Below, piece by piece: positions 42,720-55,620 of a stretch of DNA of 64,000 nt (its first letter is position 1; the number at the start of each line of letters is the position of its first letter). The DNA comes from Vespula vulgaris (lineage: Eukaryota; Arthropoda; Insecta; Hymenoptera; Vespidae). The stretch spans positions 16,950,812 to 17,014,811 of the forward strand of contig NC_066586.1 of NCBI RefSeq assembly GCF_905475345.1, in the 5' to 3' direction. Below the pieces are notes generated by a model. It searched no databases. It was not told the DNA's origin and saw only the letters and a program-made list of their open reading frames with translations. The position numbers and the translations under genes are program-made.

Positions 42720-43200
42720 GTGATCGGAGGGTCTCAGTCAGTTAGCGCGAGAGAGCAAAAGTAGTTAGAGGGAACGAGCGAGGGAGGCAGTCGCACCGCG
42801 TTCCGGCCTTTCCCCCGTTTCTCGCTCCCATGTCTCGGCCAATCGGAGTAAGTAGGTCATAGCTGTCGGCCAATGGCGTATCGCCGGCCGGTCACGTGCC
42901 TTTGTTGTTATCTATCAGCTGTTTTTCCTAAGGGGGAGAGGGAAGGGGTTAGGAAGGCGGGTGGCCGGCCGGCCGGCGCAGTGAAAGCCGCACGGTTCCG
43001 TCCGTCCTCAGTCCTTCCCGGCCGCTCAGCTGTGCGTCACATGTCAGACGACACCGCGCGAATTTACCATCGTATCGTGATAATACCGCGATCATCGTCG
43101 GCGTCGTATTCAGTGTCGTCGTTTCTCTTGCGTCATTACAGTAGTACTACATTACTACTACTACTACTATTACTACTGCGACTACACCAGTACAACTAGT
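42720..43200 (+). promoter_or_regulatory. CpG island, probable promoter of the GLUT4EF locus
   Basis: This is among the most GC- and CpG-rich DNA in the window. It holds two CCAAT boxes (GGCCAATCGG near 42838 and GGCCAATGG near 42869), an E-box CACGTG (42893-42898), CAGCTG boxes, GCCGGCCGG tracts and an initiator-like CTCAGTC. A CTA-trinucleotide run follows. Its location 2 kb upstream of the first coding exon and the element set suggest a broad TATA-less promoter. Confidence 0.55.
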
Positions 43201-44475
43201 ACCATCGCCAACAGTACTGCTATTATTATTATTATTGTAATAATAATAATAATAATAATAATAATATAACAATTATTATTATTATCATTACCATCATCAA
43301 CGTCATTATTACCATTCTTTCCTTCTTCTTATCGTACTTTTTTTCAAAACATCGTACGACCCCGTTGTTGTTTTCTTGAAACTTTTCGAACCGGCTCCGC
43401 ATATACGTACATACATATATATATATATGTATATGTATATGTACATGTATACGCATATGTATACCTACACGTATATGCATATATATAGAATTATTTTACT
43501 TGATTTTTCCCCATAATCAATCTCATCGTCACAGAAGAAGTCGGAAGCGCGTACTTTGGACACGAGCACGAAGTTAGTGGCGAGTCGCTTCCACGTATTA
43601 TGCCGTCGTTGGTTAGGCGCAACGAGCGAAAGTACATAGACGCGAAATCGATCGCGTGGTGCCGGGAACATGAGGACGGCGTGACGAGGAGCATTGACAG
43701 CGAAAGCAACAGCAGTACCTGCATCAGCATCAACAGTATCAACATTAACATCAGTAGCATCATCATCATTAATAGCATCGTTACTAATATCAACGACAAC
43801 AAATACAACAACAACTATAACAACAGCAACAGCAGCAACATTATCAACAGCGACAGCAACAAAAACAACAGTGGCAATAATAATAATTATAACGACAAGA
43901 ACAATAATAATAAAAATAATAATAGGACGGACGACGACGTTATCTCCCGTTACGTCGTCGTCGTTTTCGTCGTCCTCGTCGTCGAAGAAAAATTATATTA
44001 CTACGCCCGTCGTGGCACCGTTTAAAGGGCCGCGTGTGCGCGCGCGCACGCACGCACGCACGCACGACGCACGCACGACGCACGACGCTCGCGCCGAACG
44101 CCGGAGAACGCGTCCTCGATCCTCGAGTATTTCCTCTTCTTCTTCTTCTTCTTCATCATCATATACTACTACTACGACTACTACTACTACTACTACTATT
44201 ACTACTACTATTACTACTGCTGCTGCATTGTCTATTGGCATTGGTACGCGCTTCCTCGTCTAACCAACATATTTTCATTAAACGTTATCGATCTCGAGTC
44301 GATCGTTTATTTAGCATTATGTCGATCGTTTCGTAGGACGATCGTTAAGAATTTTTTTCAAATACTTCGTTCGTGGAAAAAGGAACTTGTTTAGTTCGAC
44401 GAGAGCAAGAAAGAGAGAAGATAAAGAGAAGAAACGAGAAGAGATAACGAAGAGGAGCGTGCGAGAACGAGACAG

Positions 44476-44530
<55 letters not shown>

Positions 44531-44875
44531 CAGAGAGTGAGATACAATAAAAGAAGTGCAAGGTCTCGGTGAAGTAGGAAGAGAAGAACGGAGCGCGCAG
44601 TGGTGTTCGTGAGCCGGGGGGGCAGTGGTGGGAAGGGGGAGAAGCAGGGAGGGAAGGGGAGGTGGAGGTGCGTCAAACGGAAGGCGGAAGGGTGGCCGAG
44701 GTTCGCGCGAAGACTCGAATAAGTTGAGCGCGTTGAGCCGAACGTGGAAGAGAGATAGAGATAGATAGTGAGACAGACGGATAGATAGGTAGTTAGACAG
44801 AGAAAGAGAGAGAGAGAGAGAAGGAGAGAAAGGAACAGGTAGTGCGTTTAGTGAGTGTGATATTGTAACAGAAAG

Positions 44876-44914
<39 letters not shown>

Positions 44915-45046
44915 GTATATGCAATAAAAGAATTAAAAAAAAGGAAAATAATAAGGAAGAAAAGAGAAGCAAAGAAAAAACGAATCAAGTCGTTCGTTCC
45001 TGTACCGTCCGACAGAGTGGAGAGGAAAAAGCTTCGAGCACGAATA
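43201..45046 (+). other. Trinucleotide-rich 5' UTR/leader of the GLUT4EF locus
   Basis: Dense TTA, CAA, ATC/ACA, CTT and CTA repeats (43213-43264, 43690-43930, 44140-44225), a GCAC run (about 44040-44080) and GA or TA tracts (44470-44530, 44800-44910). A candidate acceptor TCATCGTCACAG (about 43534) suggests at least one untranslated exon. Long frames through this region encode poly-Asn, Thr or Ser. They are open because trinucleotide repeats lack stops in several frames, and I do not call them proteins. Confidence 0.45.
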
Positions 45047-45436
45047 ATGTCGACGGGCAAGAGACTGGCGAAGCGCAGTATAATAGGTACGAGGGTGTGC
45101 GCGCCCGGCGAGGACGGTAAATATTACAGTGGTGTAATACACGCCGTAAAGACGCCGGCGTCGTCGGCGTCCGAGTCTGGTTTGAGTATAACACCTAAGA
45201 CACGGTACTCCGTAAGATTTGACACGGTGCCCGGTGGCAGACCACCGAGTCCAAGTACCGAATATTCCGACCGTGACCTCATAGGACCCGGATTTGGTTC
45301 CGTCACAGGCGCACGCCTCGTACCAGGTCAGAAGGTTTACCTAACCTACAACGGTAGGGAGATACAAGCGGAGGTCACTCAGCACCGTGAACATCTCGAC
45401 GAGGTTGACGTCGTCATTGCACCGAACGGACAGGAG
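45047..45436 (+). CDS. Glut4EF: GLUT4 enhancer factor / ZNF704-like, first coding exon (partial gene)
   Basis: One exon of exactly 130 codons runs from the ATG (context CGAATAATGT) to the consensus donor GAG|GTGAGT at 45437, phase 0. It encodes the conserved N-terminal domain of the GLUT4EF/HDBP family (DUF4772 type): MSTGKRLAKRSIIGTRVCAP, KYYSGVIHAVKT, TRYSVRFD, DLIGPGFGS, LVPGQKVYLTYNGRE and EVTQHREHLDEVDVVIAPNG. Family members (human SLC2A4RG, ZNF395 and ZNF704; fly Glut4EF) are nuclear DNA-binding regulators with a downstream C2H2 zinc finger and C-terminal DNA-binding motif. Those parts, and the exon with the expected KKRLEEVRLLESRRSARL-like block, are not in the window, so the gene continues to the right. 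The frame is open 30 bases upstream but with only GTG available, so 45047 is the start. Confidence 0.88.
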
Positions 45437-45496
45437 GTGAGTGAAATTTTTTTATTATTTTTTTTTTTTATTATTTTTCTTTTTTCTTTCTTTCTT

Positions 45497-45545
<49 letters not shown>

Positions 45546-45587
45546 CATATATTTATATCTCTAGTACTTGCTACTAATTAAAAAAAA

Positions 45588-45627
<40 letters not shown>

Positions 45628-45990
45628 TTTTATTATATTCTTTAACCTTCCGCTATATTCCTTTTTTATCATTAACCGTGACGAGTATATAGACGATAAA
45701 GAAAGAGATGGGTTTTTTGACAAATCGGATCTTCGAAATTCATATGTTCGATGTGCCACGTAATTTCCCATGATTCCTTACTGGTATAGAAGTGCCGATT
45801 TGATTTAATTCTCGAATGTAGAGAAGTAGGGAGGGAGGGAGGGATGGAGGGAGGAGGTGCGGATGTGGGTGTGGGAGGAGGGAGGAATGAGGGAGAGAAG
45901 GGAAGAAGAAGAAAAGCCGATCGCGAATAGAGACGAAAAGTTTTGTCGGACGAGATCGTCGCCGGTTTTCCCGGCGAGTTGACGCGCTTG

Positions 45991-46000
45991 GCGCATGCGC
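45991..46000. promoter_or_regulatory. NRF1/Ewg-type palindrome (GCGCATGCGC)
   Basis: A perfect 10-bp palindrome inside a CpG-rich islet (45940-46030), about 550 bp into the presumed intron. Perfect palindromic NRF1 sites are strongly associated with CpG-type promoters, so an alternative or nested promoter is possible. Confidence 0.4.
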
Positions 46001-46075
46001 GGGCCGCGCACCGCAGCGGCGCATCGAGCGATTCTCTTTCTTTCTCTATCCGCTATCTATCTTCTCTCTTTCTCT

Positions 46076-46107
<32 letters not shown>

Positions 46108-46705
46108 GTTTCTCTGTCTATCTGTCTGCCTGTATATCTGTCTGTCTATTTATCTGTCTCTCTCTAACTCATTCTCGTTCGATTCCCTCAACGCTTTTCT
46201 TCCTTTCGGAGGTACCAAAGAGACACGCACGAACGATGACAGCTCGGACGTGCGCGCTCGATCGCTAGTTAAAGTTTCGATCCTTTTCTTCTTCATCGAT
46301 TACTGTTGCGTGAGAGCTTGCGCGCACACGAGAAACGCGTTAATCCGGTTGACTCTCGTTTAAATATGCACGGAAGTATTAAGTGTCTTATTAAGTTATA
46401 ATCTGATAAAAAACAATACGGAAAGAAAGGGAGAGTATAGAAGGAAAGAAGGATAGAAAGAAAAAAAGAGAAACTAAGAAAAGAAAAAAACAGATACTTT
46501 TATTCGCGATCATCATCGATTTTCTCTTATTAGAATCGTTTTCAGACGTTTTGCAACGTCATCGAAGAAACCAACACGGATATGTCACGGTCTAAAGGTT
46601 CAAATTGTCGTCGTTAGATACTTAACTCTCTCTCTCTCTCTCTCTCTTTTCTATTTCTTTCTAACGTCATGTAACTTTCATATTACACGCTCATAAATTT
46701 ATATA

Positions 46706-46741
<36 letters not shown>

Positions 46742-47740
46742 TAGGTATATCTTTTTTTTGTCCAACTGCATTTCTCCCTTTCTCTCTAACGCCATCTACA
46801 TTTTAAATTATAAACTCATAAATGTAACCTTGATTTTTTATCTCCCTTCTGCAATATTTCTCGTAGAACAAAAAGAAAAAATTAATTCTTCATATTTCAA
46901 AGATCAATCATTTGTTAAATGTAATTTTTAATATTCACTGGTATAACAATATGTTTAAGGATTAAAAAAAAGAAAAAAGAAAAAGTAATTGATCAACATC
47001 TCCAAAGTGAGGAAAGAATTCAATCGTCAATTGATCATGACGTGTTTTCCTCGACAAATAAATCTTTATTATTTGATTATTTTTATTACCATAATTACGT
47101 TGATCACTACAATATTATTATTATAACATATTTGCAAACGTGAATAATAAATATGTGTATATTTTCAATTTTATTTTATTATTTACATTTAATATACGGA
47201 TCATAAAATTTATATTTTATATTTAATTAGTTAATAATAAGAATGGCGATAATCATAATAATTATATTTAATATTTATAATTTAAAGACAACAATGCCTA
47301 CAATAATAACGATAATAATAATATTATAATTTATTATTATAATATTACATTATTAATATTACATTATTATAATATTATTATTATTATTATTATTACTATT
47401 ATTATCATCACGTATTAACGTAAATTCAAATTAATTCTAATCATATGGTAAAAAATAAAAATTTCAATTTCAATCGGTGTACTTAGATCGGAAAGAATCA
47501 ACGTTAGCTACTATACCACCATTACCATTACACTATCACTGTTGTTCAACTCGCATTCGATTTCTATCACCTTTGTCTCTGATTCGCACGCGCACGGTAT
47601 CGCGTTGCATCGTATATGTATAAGAACTGCATCCAAACATAATATAACAAAGCATATAGTGGATAGTCTATCTCTGTCACTCACTGTCTGTCTATCTGTC
47701 TATCCATCTATCTATCTCCTTTCTTTCTCTCCGATGATCT

Positions 47741-47774
47741 CAGCATAACATTCTCAAAGACGTTGAAATAGTAC

Positions 47775-47821
<47 letters not shown>

Positions 47822-48300
47822 TTTAAGATCATATACGTCGATCAAAATTATTCGTTAATTCGAACTTTGAAAATTCCCCCAAAAAAAAAAAACAAACAAA
47901 ATTGATTCAATCTCGTAAAAAACACGATTTTGCCCGAGTAAAATAGGATCCTCCAAATGAATCTATTTCGTTTCGTTACTTCTCTTTCTCTTTCACAATC
48001 TCCACATGATAATATTCTCAAAGACGTTAAAACAGTACCAAAGAGAAAGAAAAAGAAAAAAAAAGAGATAGATAGATGGACAGATAGATAGAGAAAGAGA
48101 GAAGGAAAATCGTTTAAGATCACATAGATCGATCGAAGTTACTAATTAATTAATTGGAACTTGCGAAATCTCGACGATTCAAAAAAAAAAAAAAAGAAAA
48201 GAAAGGAAAAGAAGAAGAAAAAAAAGAGATAAAGATAGAAAGAAAGAATTGATTTAACCTCGTAAGAATCATGAATTTTTCCTGTTGTAATGTTAGGATG
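47741..48300. repeat. Two-copy diverged tandem duplication (~264 bp offset)
   Basis: Shared blocks in order: ATTCTCAAAGACGTT (about 47750 and 48014), AGTACCAAAGAGA, then GA tract, then TTTAAGATCA plus ATCGATC-like, then a poly-A stretch, then AATTGATT plus CCTCGTAA-like. Copies differ by many substitutions and by GA-tract length. Confidence 0.65.
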
Positions 48301-48371
48301 TAACATTAGGATAAGATGACGATGGTGGAACGAAAAAGAAGTGGAAGAAGAAGAAGATGTTGACTATATAT

Positions 48372-48376
<5 letters not shown>

Positions 48377-48446
<70 letters not shown>
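48377..48446. repeat. Long (CT)n microsatellite
   Basis: About 35 CT units, followed by TTCTTTCTCTC and then a CpG-rich unique islet (48480-48760) that contains a GTGCGCATGAGC NRF1-like sequence. Confidence 0.9.
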
Positions 48447-48453
<7 letters not shown>

Positions 48454-49498
48454 CTCTCTTACTATCCCAGGCGTGTGCGTGCCGTTAATCAGAAAATTTA
48501 ATTTTCGTGACCTCGTTCCTAAAGCGGACCGACGAGCGTGTGGCCCATTTACGTCGTGCGCATGAGCAAGCCGACCCGTTCCCCGCAGCACTCACGGGAA
48601 CGACAAGAGTAGAAGTAGGGACGAGGAGGTTATGGAGGAGGATGGGTGGGAGGAAAGAGGAGGAGGCCGGCCGGCTGGGATTTTCTTTCCTTCCTCTCCT
48701 CGCTAGCAACGCGAATGCTACATCCTCATGATGTAAGCGCCGCTCGAAACGAAGCGCGCTTTCGACTTTCGACTTTCCCCTCTTCTCTTTACTATACCTC
48801 GCGATCACCTCTCTAATGTAAGCTTCGATTTTATATATATATATATATTTTATATATATATAATATATGGATATATGTACCATCCATGTATATGGAAGTA
48901 ATCGAACGAAAATCGAAGCTCGCTTTTCATTAGAAAATAATTATATAAATTATATAAATATATGTGTGTATATATGTATGTACACATATACATATATGTA
49001 TATATGTATTTATTTTATATATATTTATTTATTTATTGTATATATATTTAATTTATATATATATATATATGTGATTATAAGTAGCGTTTCAAAAAAAGTA
49101 TTTAACATTTTTTATATATGTATGTACCAGTGTTATTATAATCTATTATTTTATTTCCTTCTCTTTACCTTCTTCTTCTTCTTTATCTTCTTGTTCCTGT
49201 TGTTCTTTTTCTTTTTCTCCTTCATTTTTGCTTTAAACAGAAAACTTTGTCTAGGTAAATGGTATTTTGTGCAGGCAATATGTTACTAGATGATTTTAAC
49301 AAATCGATTATATTCTTTTTCGAGACTTAAATTTTGGTTAAAATTTTTTTCTTTTTTTTTTTTTTCTTTTATTTCTTTGAAATATTGTAAAAGACTATAT
49401 TAGTCTAGAAACTTTTGGCACAGACCCGATTATCTAACTGGTATCGTTCGATATTAAACAGGGACTTTAAACTTTGATTTTCAAAGAAAGAGATAAAA

Positions 49499-49532
<34 letters not shown>

Positions 49533-50210
49533 AAAGAGAGATCGATAGTATCGATGGTTTAAAGTTAGGAAGAGAAAAAAGTATGTTGTTAAGTATCTTC
49601 GTTTAAATCGTTTACTAGATTTTAAAATACAAAAAATATAAGACGTTTCATTGTTGCTCAATTTTGAATCGTTCGATCGAGGGTTAAATTAATTTAAACC
49701 TTATCATTCGAAGAATATTTCAATATTCTTTTGGAAATAGTTCGTAACAAATTTGATGAATATTAAAAATGTTAAGAGTGGCATATTATTGATAAAAATA
49801 AATTTATAAATTTTTACGGAAGAAATTAAAAATATCAATCCATTGAGAACTGATCTTTACCATTTCGGAAACGTCATAATTATTTTTGTTAATAAATTTC
49901 AATGAAACTTGTGGAATTATAATCAATCTTTTATATGGTTGTTTATTAATAACAATATTTATAAATATTATGCAAAAAATATTAATACATACATATGCAA
50001 ATATTAATAGATATACACACATACACATACATACATACGATAAAAAACGCATTTGGCAGCTTTATTACTGTTTGTAGTGATAAGGATTAAAAAGAAGCAA
50101 TATAAATTTGGATTTTTCGACTGATTCGGAAACGATAAAGTTTAAAAGTATGTAGTCCGATTAGAAACTTATACGAATGGAGTTTACTTGCAGTTCTTTC
50201 TTTAAAGATT

Positions 50211-50249
<39 letters not shown>

Positions 50250-50367
50250 GTGTGTGTATGCGTGTATATATATTTCCGAGTGTCTATGTATGTTATTATA
50301 AATTATTAATAATGAAAAACGAAATGATTCCTTCTTTTTTTATTTATCGAATTTTTTAAAAATGGTA

Positions 50368-50404
<37 letters not shown>

Positions 50405-50690
50405 TATACCTTAATATATATAATATATATATATATAAAGAGAGAGAAAGATACATACATACATACATACATATATATATATATATGTGTATATATTTTT
50501 TATATACGCACATTTATTTATATACAAAAATAAAATATATATATATATGTGTGTATATAATATATTTTTTTTCTTTTTTTCTTTTTTCTCAATGATTTCT
50601 GAAAAGGTATGACGACTTTGGCACAGCGGGTGGTAAACGCAGTACGTATACGAGTATCGCGTAAAACGTGCAAAAGGGAATAGAGTAAAA

Positions 50691-50731
50691 GCGTGTAGCG
50701 TGTAGCGTGTAGCGTGTAGCGTGTAGCGTGT
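50691..50731. repeat. 7-bp minisatellite (GCGTGTA)n
   Basis: Almost six tandem units of GCGTGTA inside a CpG-rich islet (50590-50870). This GC-rich heptamer contrasts with the AT or CT repeats elsewhere. Confidence 0.85.
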
Positions 50732-51818
50732 CGCGCTTGGTCAGGCGTGGCAAGGAAATATATCCACGTTTTGCTCTCGATACCGCTACGTGGGCGCGGC
50801 TAGATTTGTAAAGGAGAGAAGCGTACCGTACTACGCGCCACCGCGTATACCTACTACGAAAGGAACGCATCGAATCAAATTTAAACGCGATTTCTTCCTA
50901 CTTTACCAACTTCCTATTTCTTTTTCTTCTAATTTTTCTTTATCTTTTTCTTCTTCTTCTTCTTCTTCTTCTTCTTCTTCTTCTTTATTATTTCTTTTTT
51001 CTTCTGATTTTTCTTATCCTTATTTTTTCTTTCGAACGTAGTGACATCACGTAAGTGTAGCAACAACGGTTTCTAATTTAGGATAAATCGTGCTTGATAT
51101 TTTATTTTGTATAAAATTAGAAAAGGAATGAAAATTAAAATAAAAATGAAAATTTGAATAATTCACAATGGAGCAAATAATTGTGTGATAATAATAGTAA
51201 TAATAATAAAATAAAAAAAAAATAGTTTCGTTTTCCATCATCGACGATATTATAATATATACAGGTATATATATATATATATATATACATAGAAAACAAG
51301 AACAGTTACTATATATATACTACTATATACATACATACATACATACGTATGTATGTATATATATATATATTATATATATATTATATATATAGTTTGCAAG
51401 GTCGGGAAGCCTTGGATAAAAACGCTATACACATTATTGGATAAAGATTGTGAAAATAGCTGAGTACATAAATAATAAAAGTTACCTCTGAATATTCATT
51501 CAAAATAATTACTACTGATTCGTCGAACAATTCTTTGACAATATTGTATTATTTAATGAATCAGGTTACGATCTTTTATTCTTCTTTTTTTTTTCTTCTC
51601 TTTTACGAAATTAATATTCGATAATTAACAATATTTATTTTGATCATTGCTTGAAATATAAGAATACAGAAATTTGTACGATACGAGATTTACGAAATTT
51701 CATTACACATGTATGTATATATCAAAAGATTAAAAATATTCTAATCTTTCTGTACATATACACGTATTAATATTACATCTATCTGTGTCTTAATAATTAC
51801 AAATAGATAGGTAGATAA

Positions 51819-51889
<71 letters not shown>

Positions 51890-53013
51890 AGGAATGAGTA
51901 AAAAAATGTCGAGGCAAGGGAAATGGAAAGGCGATTTCGCTCGTTATTGGAATCAAGTAAATTCCAAGGATTAAAAGAGATAAATGAACAGATAGATCGA
52001 GATCAAGAGAAAGAAAAAGAGAGAGATAGTTATAGATATAGACACACTGATATAAAGATATAGAGTTAGAGTTAGAGTTAGAATTAGAGTTAGAGTGAGA
52101 AAGAGAGAGGAGGGTGGTTGTAACACGACGGTAAACCGTCTATAACAGGTACAGGTGAGAGCCCCAAGTGGAACACACGCGTTAACGCAATATCTTTTCT
52201 ACCTCCGTTAGGTAGCTCAGGCGTGACCACGCTTCTATTTCGTGGAAACTTTACGCATAAGAGAGAACCTAATGGAAAAAGGGAACTGGATCTTTACGCG
52301 ATTATATATATATATATGTGTGTGTGTGTATGTATGTATGTATGAATATATGTAGGTAAGAGCGTCCGGTTTTGATGCGAAAGATTTATATCGAGGGTAG
52401 TTAAAAAATGTTCTTTCTATTCTTCCAAATCAAAGACGAACCCGTGATTTTTCTTTCCTTTTTCCTTCATTCTTTTCCTTTTTTAACTTTTTTCTTTGAT
52501 TTCCAAATGCTTAATAAAATCGTTTCCCTAACGAGTTATCAAGTATCGTAATTCATTGAACGAGAGAACGAGAGCGTGAAAGAAAGAGTGGATTTGTTAT
52601 GTACGTTCGATCGGACGTATCAAATTTTGTGTAAATAAAAAATTAAAGCAAAAAAAAAAGAAAAGAAAAGAAAAGAAAAGAGAGGGGGGAAGAAGCGATA
52701 CTTATCAACATATACGGTAAATTGTGGGAATCGTGATATCATTAAAGATAAAGAAAGAGAGAGAGGGAAAGAAAAAAGAAACAGATAACATATCGATTAA
52801 TTGATAACAATTTATAATTAGACTATAACGTTATTATTTATTAAAGTAAACAATCTCACGAGCGGATAAGAAATTTCAAGAGAACAAAGAAAATAATATT
52901 TGTCATAGGTCTAAGTTTCTCTTTCGTCAAAGATAGATCGTGATAGAAACAGAAACAGAGAGAGAAAGAAAGAAAGAAAGAAAGAAAGAAAAAAGAAGTC
53001 TGGAAAAGAGATC

Positions 53014-53256
53014 TCATTTAGCCGGCATCGACGGCTCTGTCTCGCACGTCCTCGCTATGTACGGTCGCCAACGGAAATATCCGGGCCGGCAGGCGCATTC
53101 GAAATAATGGCCGCGTTTAACGGTGTCACTGGTCACCGGTGTACGGGTGCGAGCCGATTGAGCAAGAGGTACGCGTACTTCGTATACGCGCGCGTATCCA
53201 AAGATAGATAGCCCGGCGACCGGCTGACCGAACTTAACCGGCTCCGACGTTTGCAT
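53014..53256 (-). other. CpG-rich islet with a Cys-bearing minus-strand open frame
   Basis: An 80-codon minus-strand frame ends in TGA at 53014. Its last third reads KRGHYFECACRPGYFRWRPY, then IARTCETEP, with CxC and a later Cys as in EGF-like extracellular modules. The composition is unlike the repeats nearby. The plus strand is also open through the block, and no confident splice sites were identified. It could be an exon of a nested minus-strand gene, an alternative promoter, or chance openness in GC-rich DNA. Confidence 0.25.
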
Positions 53257-54234
53257 CTCTCTTCTTCTAATCTTTCATACGTCTTTTTCTTTTTCATGTT
53301 CTTCTTCTTCTTCTTTTTCTTCATCATCGTCATCATCATCATCGTCGTCGTCGTCGTCGTCGTCGTGGTTGTCGTAGTTGTCGTGGTTGTCGTGGTTGTC
53401 GTCGTAGTCGTCATCATCGTCTTCCTCTTCTTGTTCTTCTTGTCCTTTTTCTAGTTTAATTTCGACGTACATGCTACTGTGTGTGTATGTATGTGTATAC
53501 GAGAGAAAGATGGTTTTTAAACGTTTGTGTGCCTCTGCAAAAATCAATCCGCACGAGAAGTACATCATAAACGCGGCGCGAACGCCCTTACTTTTCGCGT
53601 TTCTTATCGAAAAATATCAAGCAGCCAGGTAGGCAGACAAGGTGCAGATAATAGAGTTAAAAAATTTTCTTTAATTCCAATATAATAAAGTAAATAACAC
53701 GAGCGAATTGAAGTGGCGCGATCGCGCGCTATTTCTTCTTTATTCCTTTCGCAATTTTTTACTTTTTTCTTTTTGTTTTCTTTTTTTTTTTTTACTTATA
53801 AGAAACGTCAGGATCTTGACGAATTCGTTCGTTAATTGATTTAAAAAAAAAAAATTACGATGAATCAAGAACATTATCTTTATAAACGATAACGAAATAA
53901 TAAAGGAGAAGATCATCGAGAAAAATCCATGCGTGGGATGCAGATACTCTACTAACTGACGTATGATGGATGATGGTAGGTTTCGCACTTTTGGATCTCG
54001 CACTGAACAGGGGAAACGCGATCGTAACAATTTGGCACTCAAAACTGATTGAATTCAAGTATACGAGGAGTATGAGACGAGATAGACGAAGAGCTAGAGG
54101 GGGACGTAAACAAGAGAGAAAGAAAGACGATGATGATAAAGGCCGAACTCAGCGCATTGCAACGCGACGACGAGTGACGTCGCCGTTGAAAGTCTCTTCG
54201 TACAACACAGAAGATATACGTATACTCATACATA

Positions 54235-54270
<36 letters not shown>

Positions 54271-54931
54271 ACAGACATACGTCCGTACGTACGTATATAT
54301 ATATCTATGTAATATATGCGTTGCTCTCGCAACAGTAATTGATCGACCTCGCTTTATCTTCAACTTTCTGACGCTTCCGGTAAATTGCCAGTTCGCCTTA
54401 TCTCTTTAAGATGCCTCGCTGACTTCTTCTTCTTCTCTTTTTTTTTTATCTCTTTCTCTCTTTCTCCTTTTTTATCGTTTACTTCTTTGTTCTCTTCTTT
54501 GTCAATCAACGCAATCAACGTGATCAACTTATTTTATCGATGTTCTTTGTCTCCTTCTCAATTTTGTTTTTCCTTTTTTTTTTTTAGATCTCGCTTCTGT
54601 TCCTCCACAGATCGTTTATTTTCATATCACAATTTTTTCATTCGCGGAATGACTTCGTTCGTTCAATTCGCGTGTCGCGCGCCATCATGGCCGACATTCG
54701 GCCGACTCTAGCCTAGCATCTGCGATCAATGGCGCGTTGATGTTCGTCTAACGCGTCGACAGGTGGTCGGATTCACTCTTCCGAATTCAAGGTTACCACG
54801 AATACGTTTCTCTCTCTTCCTCTCACTCACACACACACTCTCTCTCTCTCTCTCTCTCCCTTTCCTTCTTTCTCTCTTTCTCTTTCTCTCTCTCTCTCTC
54901 TCTTATCTCTCAGTGCTGAGAAATTTCTTAC

Positions 54932-54987
54932 AAATTTCGACGTTTCCTTTCGTACACTCGCACAGCCGACATTTTTCCTTCCGCCAT
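54932..54987 (-). CDS. Candidate first coding exon of a nested minus-strand gene
   Basis: On the minus strand AAAGATGGCGGAAGG places an ATG (54987) inside a perfect YY1-type element. It opens 18 codons (MAEGKMSAVRVYERKRRN) plus two bases, then a consensus donor TT|GTAAGA at 54931. YY1-ATG coupling plus a good donor is typical of a short first coding exon. The partner exon, expected at lower coordinates in phase 2, was not found with confidence. A small alternative exon or nested gene is plausible; function unknown. Confidence 0.3.
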
Positions 54988-55239
54988 CTTTAATTCCCAC
55001 AATCTAACTACACATCATTACGACAATAATTAATCGATTACTCGATAAACAATATTAAAATGACGAACAATTGAATATCAAATATGATTGAGTTTGTATA
55101 TAATTGGATTACGTATGTATATCTCAAATATTTGTTTTCCTCAAATAGACATATATATATACTTTTTCGATCGATTTGAAAAAAGATTCTACAATTCTTT
55201 TTCGTTTTTCTTTTTTAACGTGTTTCGATCGTTGAAATT

Positions 55240-55620
55240 TGCTCGTTACATTCGCGCATCGAGCTATACCACACCGTAAGAGAGCGTTGTTCGTTCCTCC
55301 GTCCAGTACATACATACACACAACACACACACACACACACACACAATACACACACACACACACATATACCAAAACCAACCTACACACACGCGAGTCTAGG
55401 GAAGCGAAATTGCGCAACGATGCGCGTCCGTACGAGTTTGAGGCGCATGCGTCCCGCGTAGGCTGTTTTAAAATAGTGTTCTCTACGGAGAGATCGGATC
55501 TAAGCGCGGAGCGTGCTGCTGCACCGGATTATGTCATATGTACTCGTACCACTTTGCCGGTAAATAGGTTACGCAAGATGGATCGCGGATGGCCACTCTA
55601 CGCGCAACGTTAACGCATCA
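55240..55620. promoter_or_regulatory. CpG-rich islet with NRF1-like site
   Basis: Unique CpG-rich DNA around an (AC)n tract (about 55315-55362). It contains GCGCATGCGT (55443-55452) and the segment GCACCGGATTATGTCATATG. The open frames through it have no start or splice support. Probably regulatory or an alternative promoter. Confidence 0.3.
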
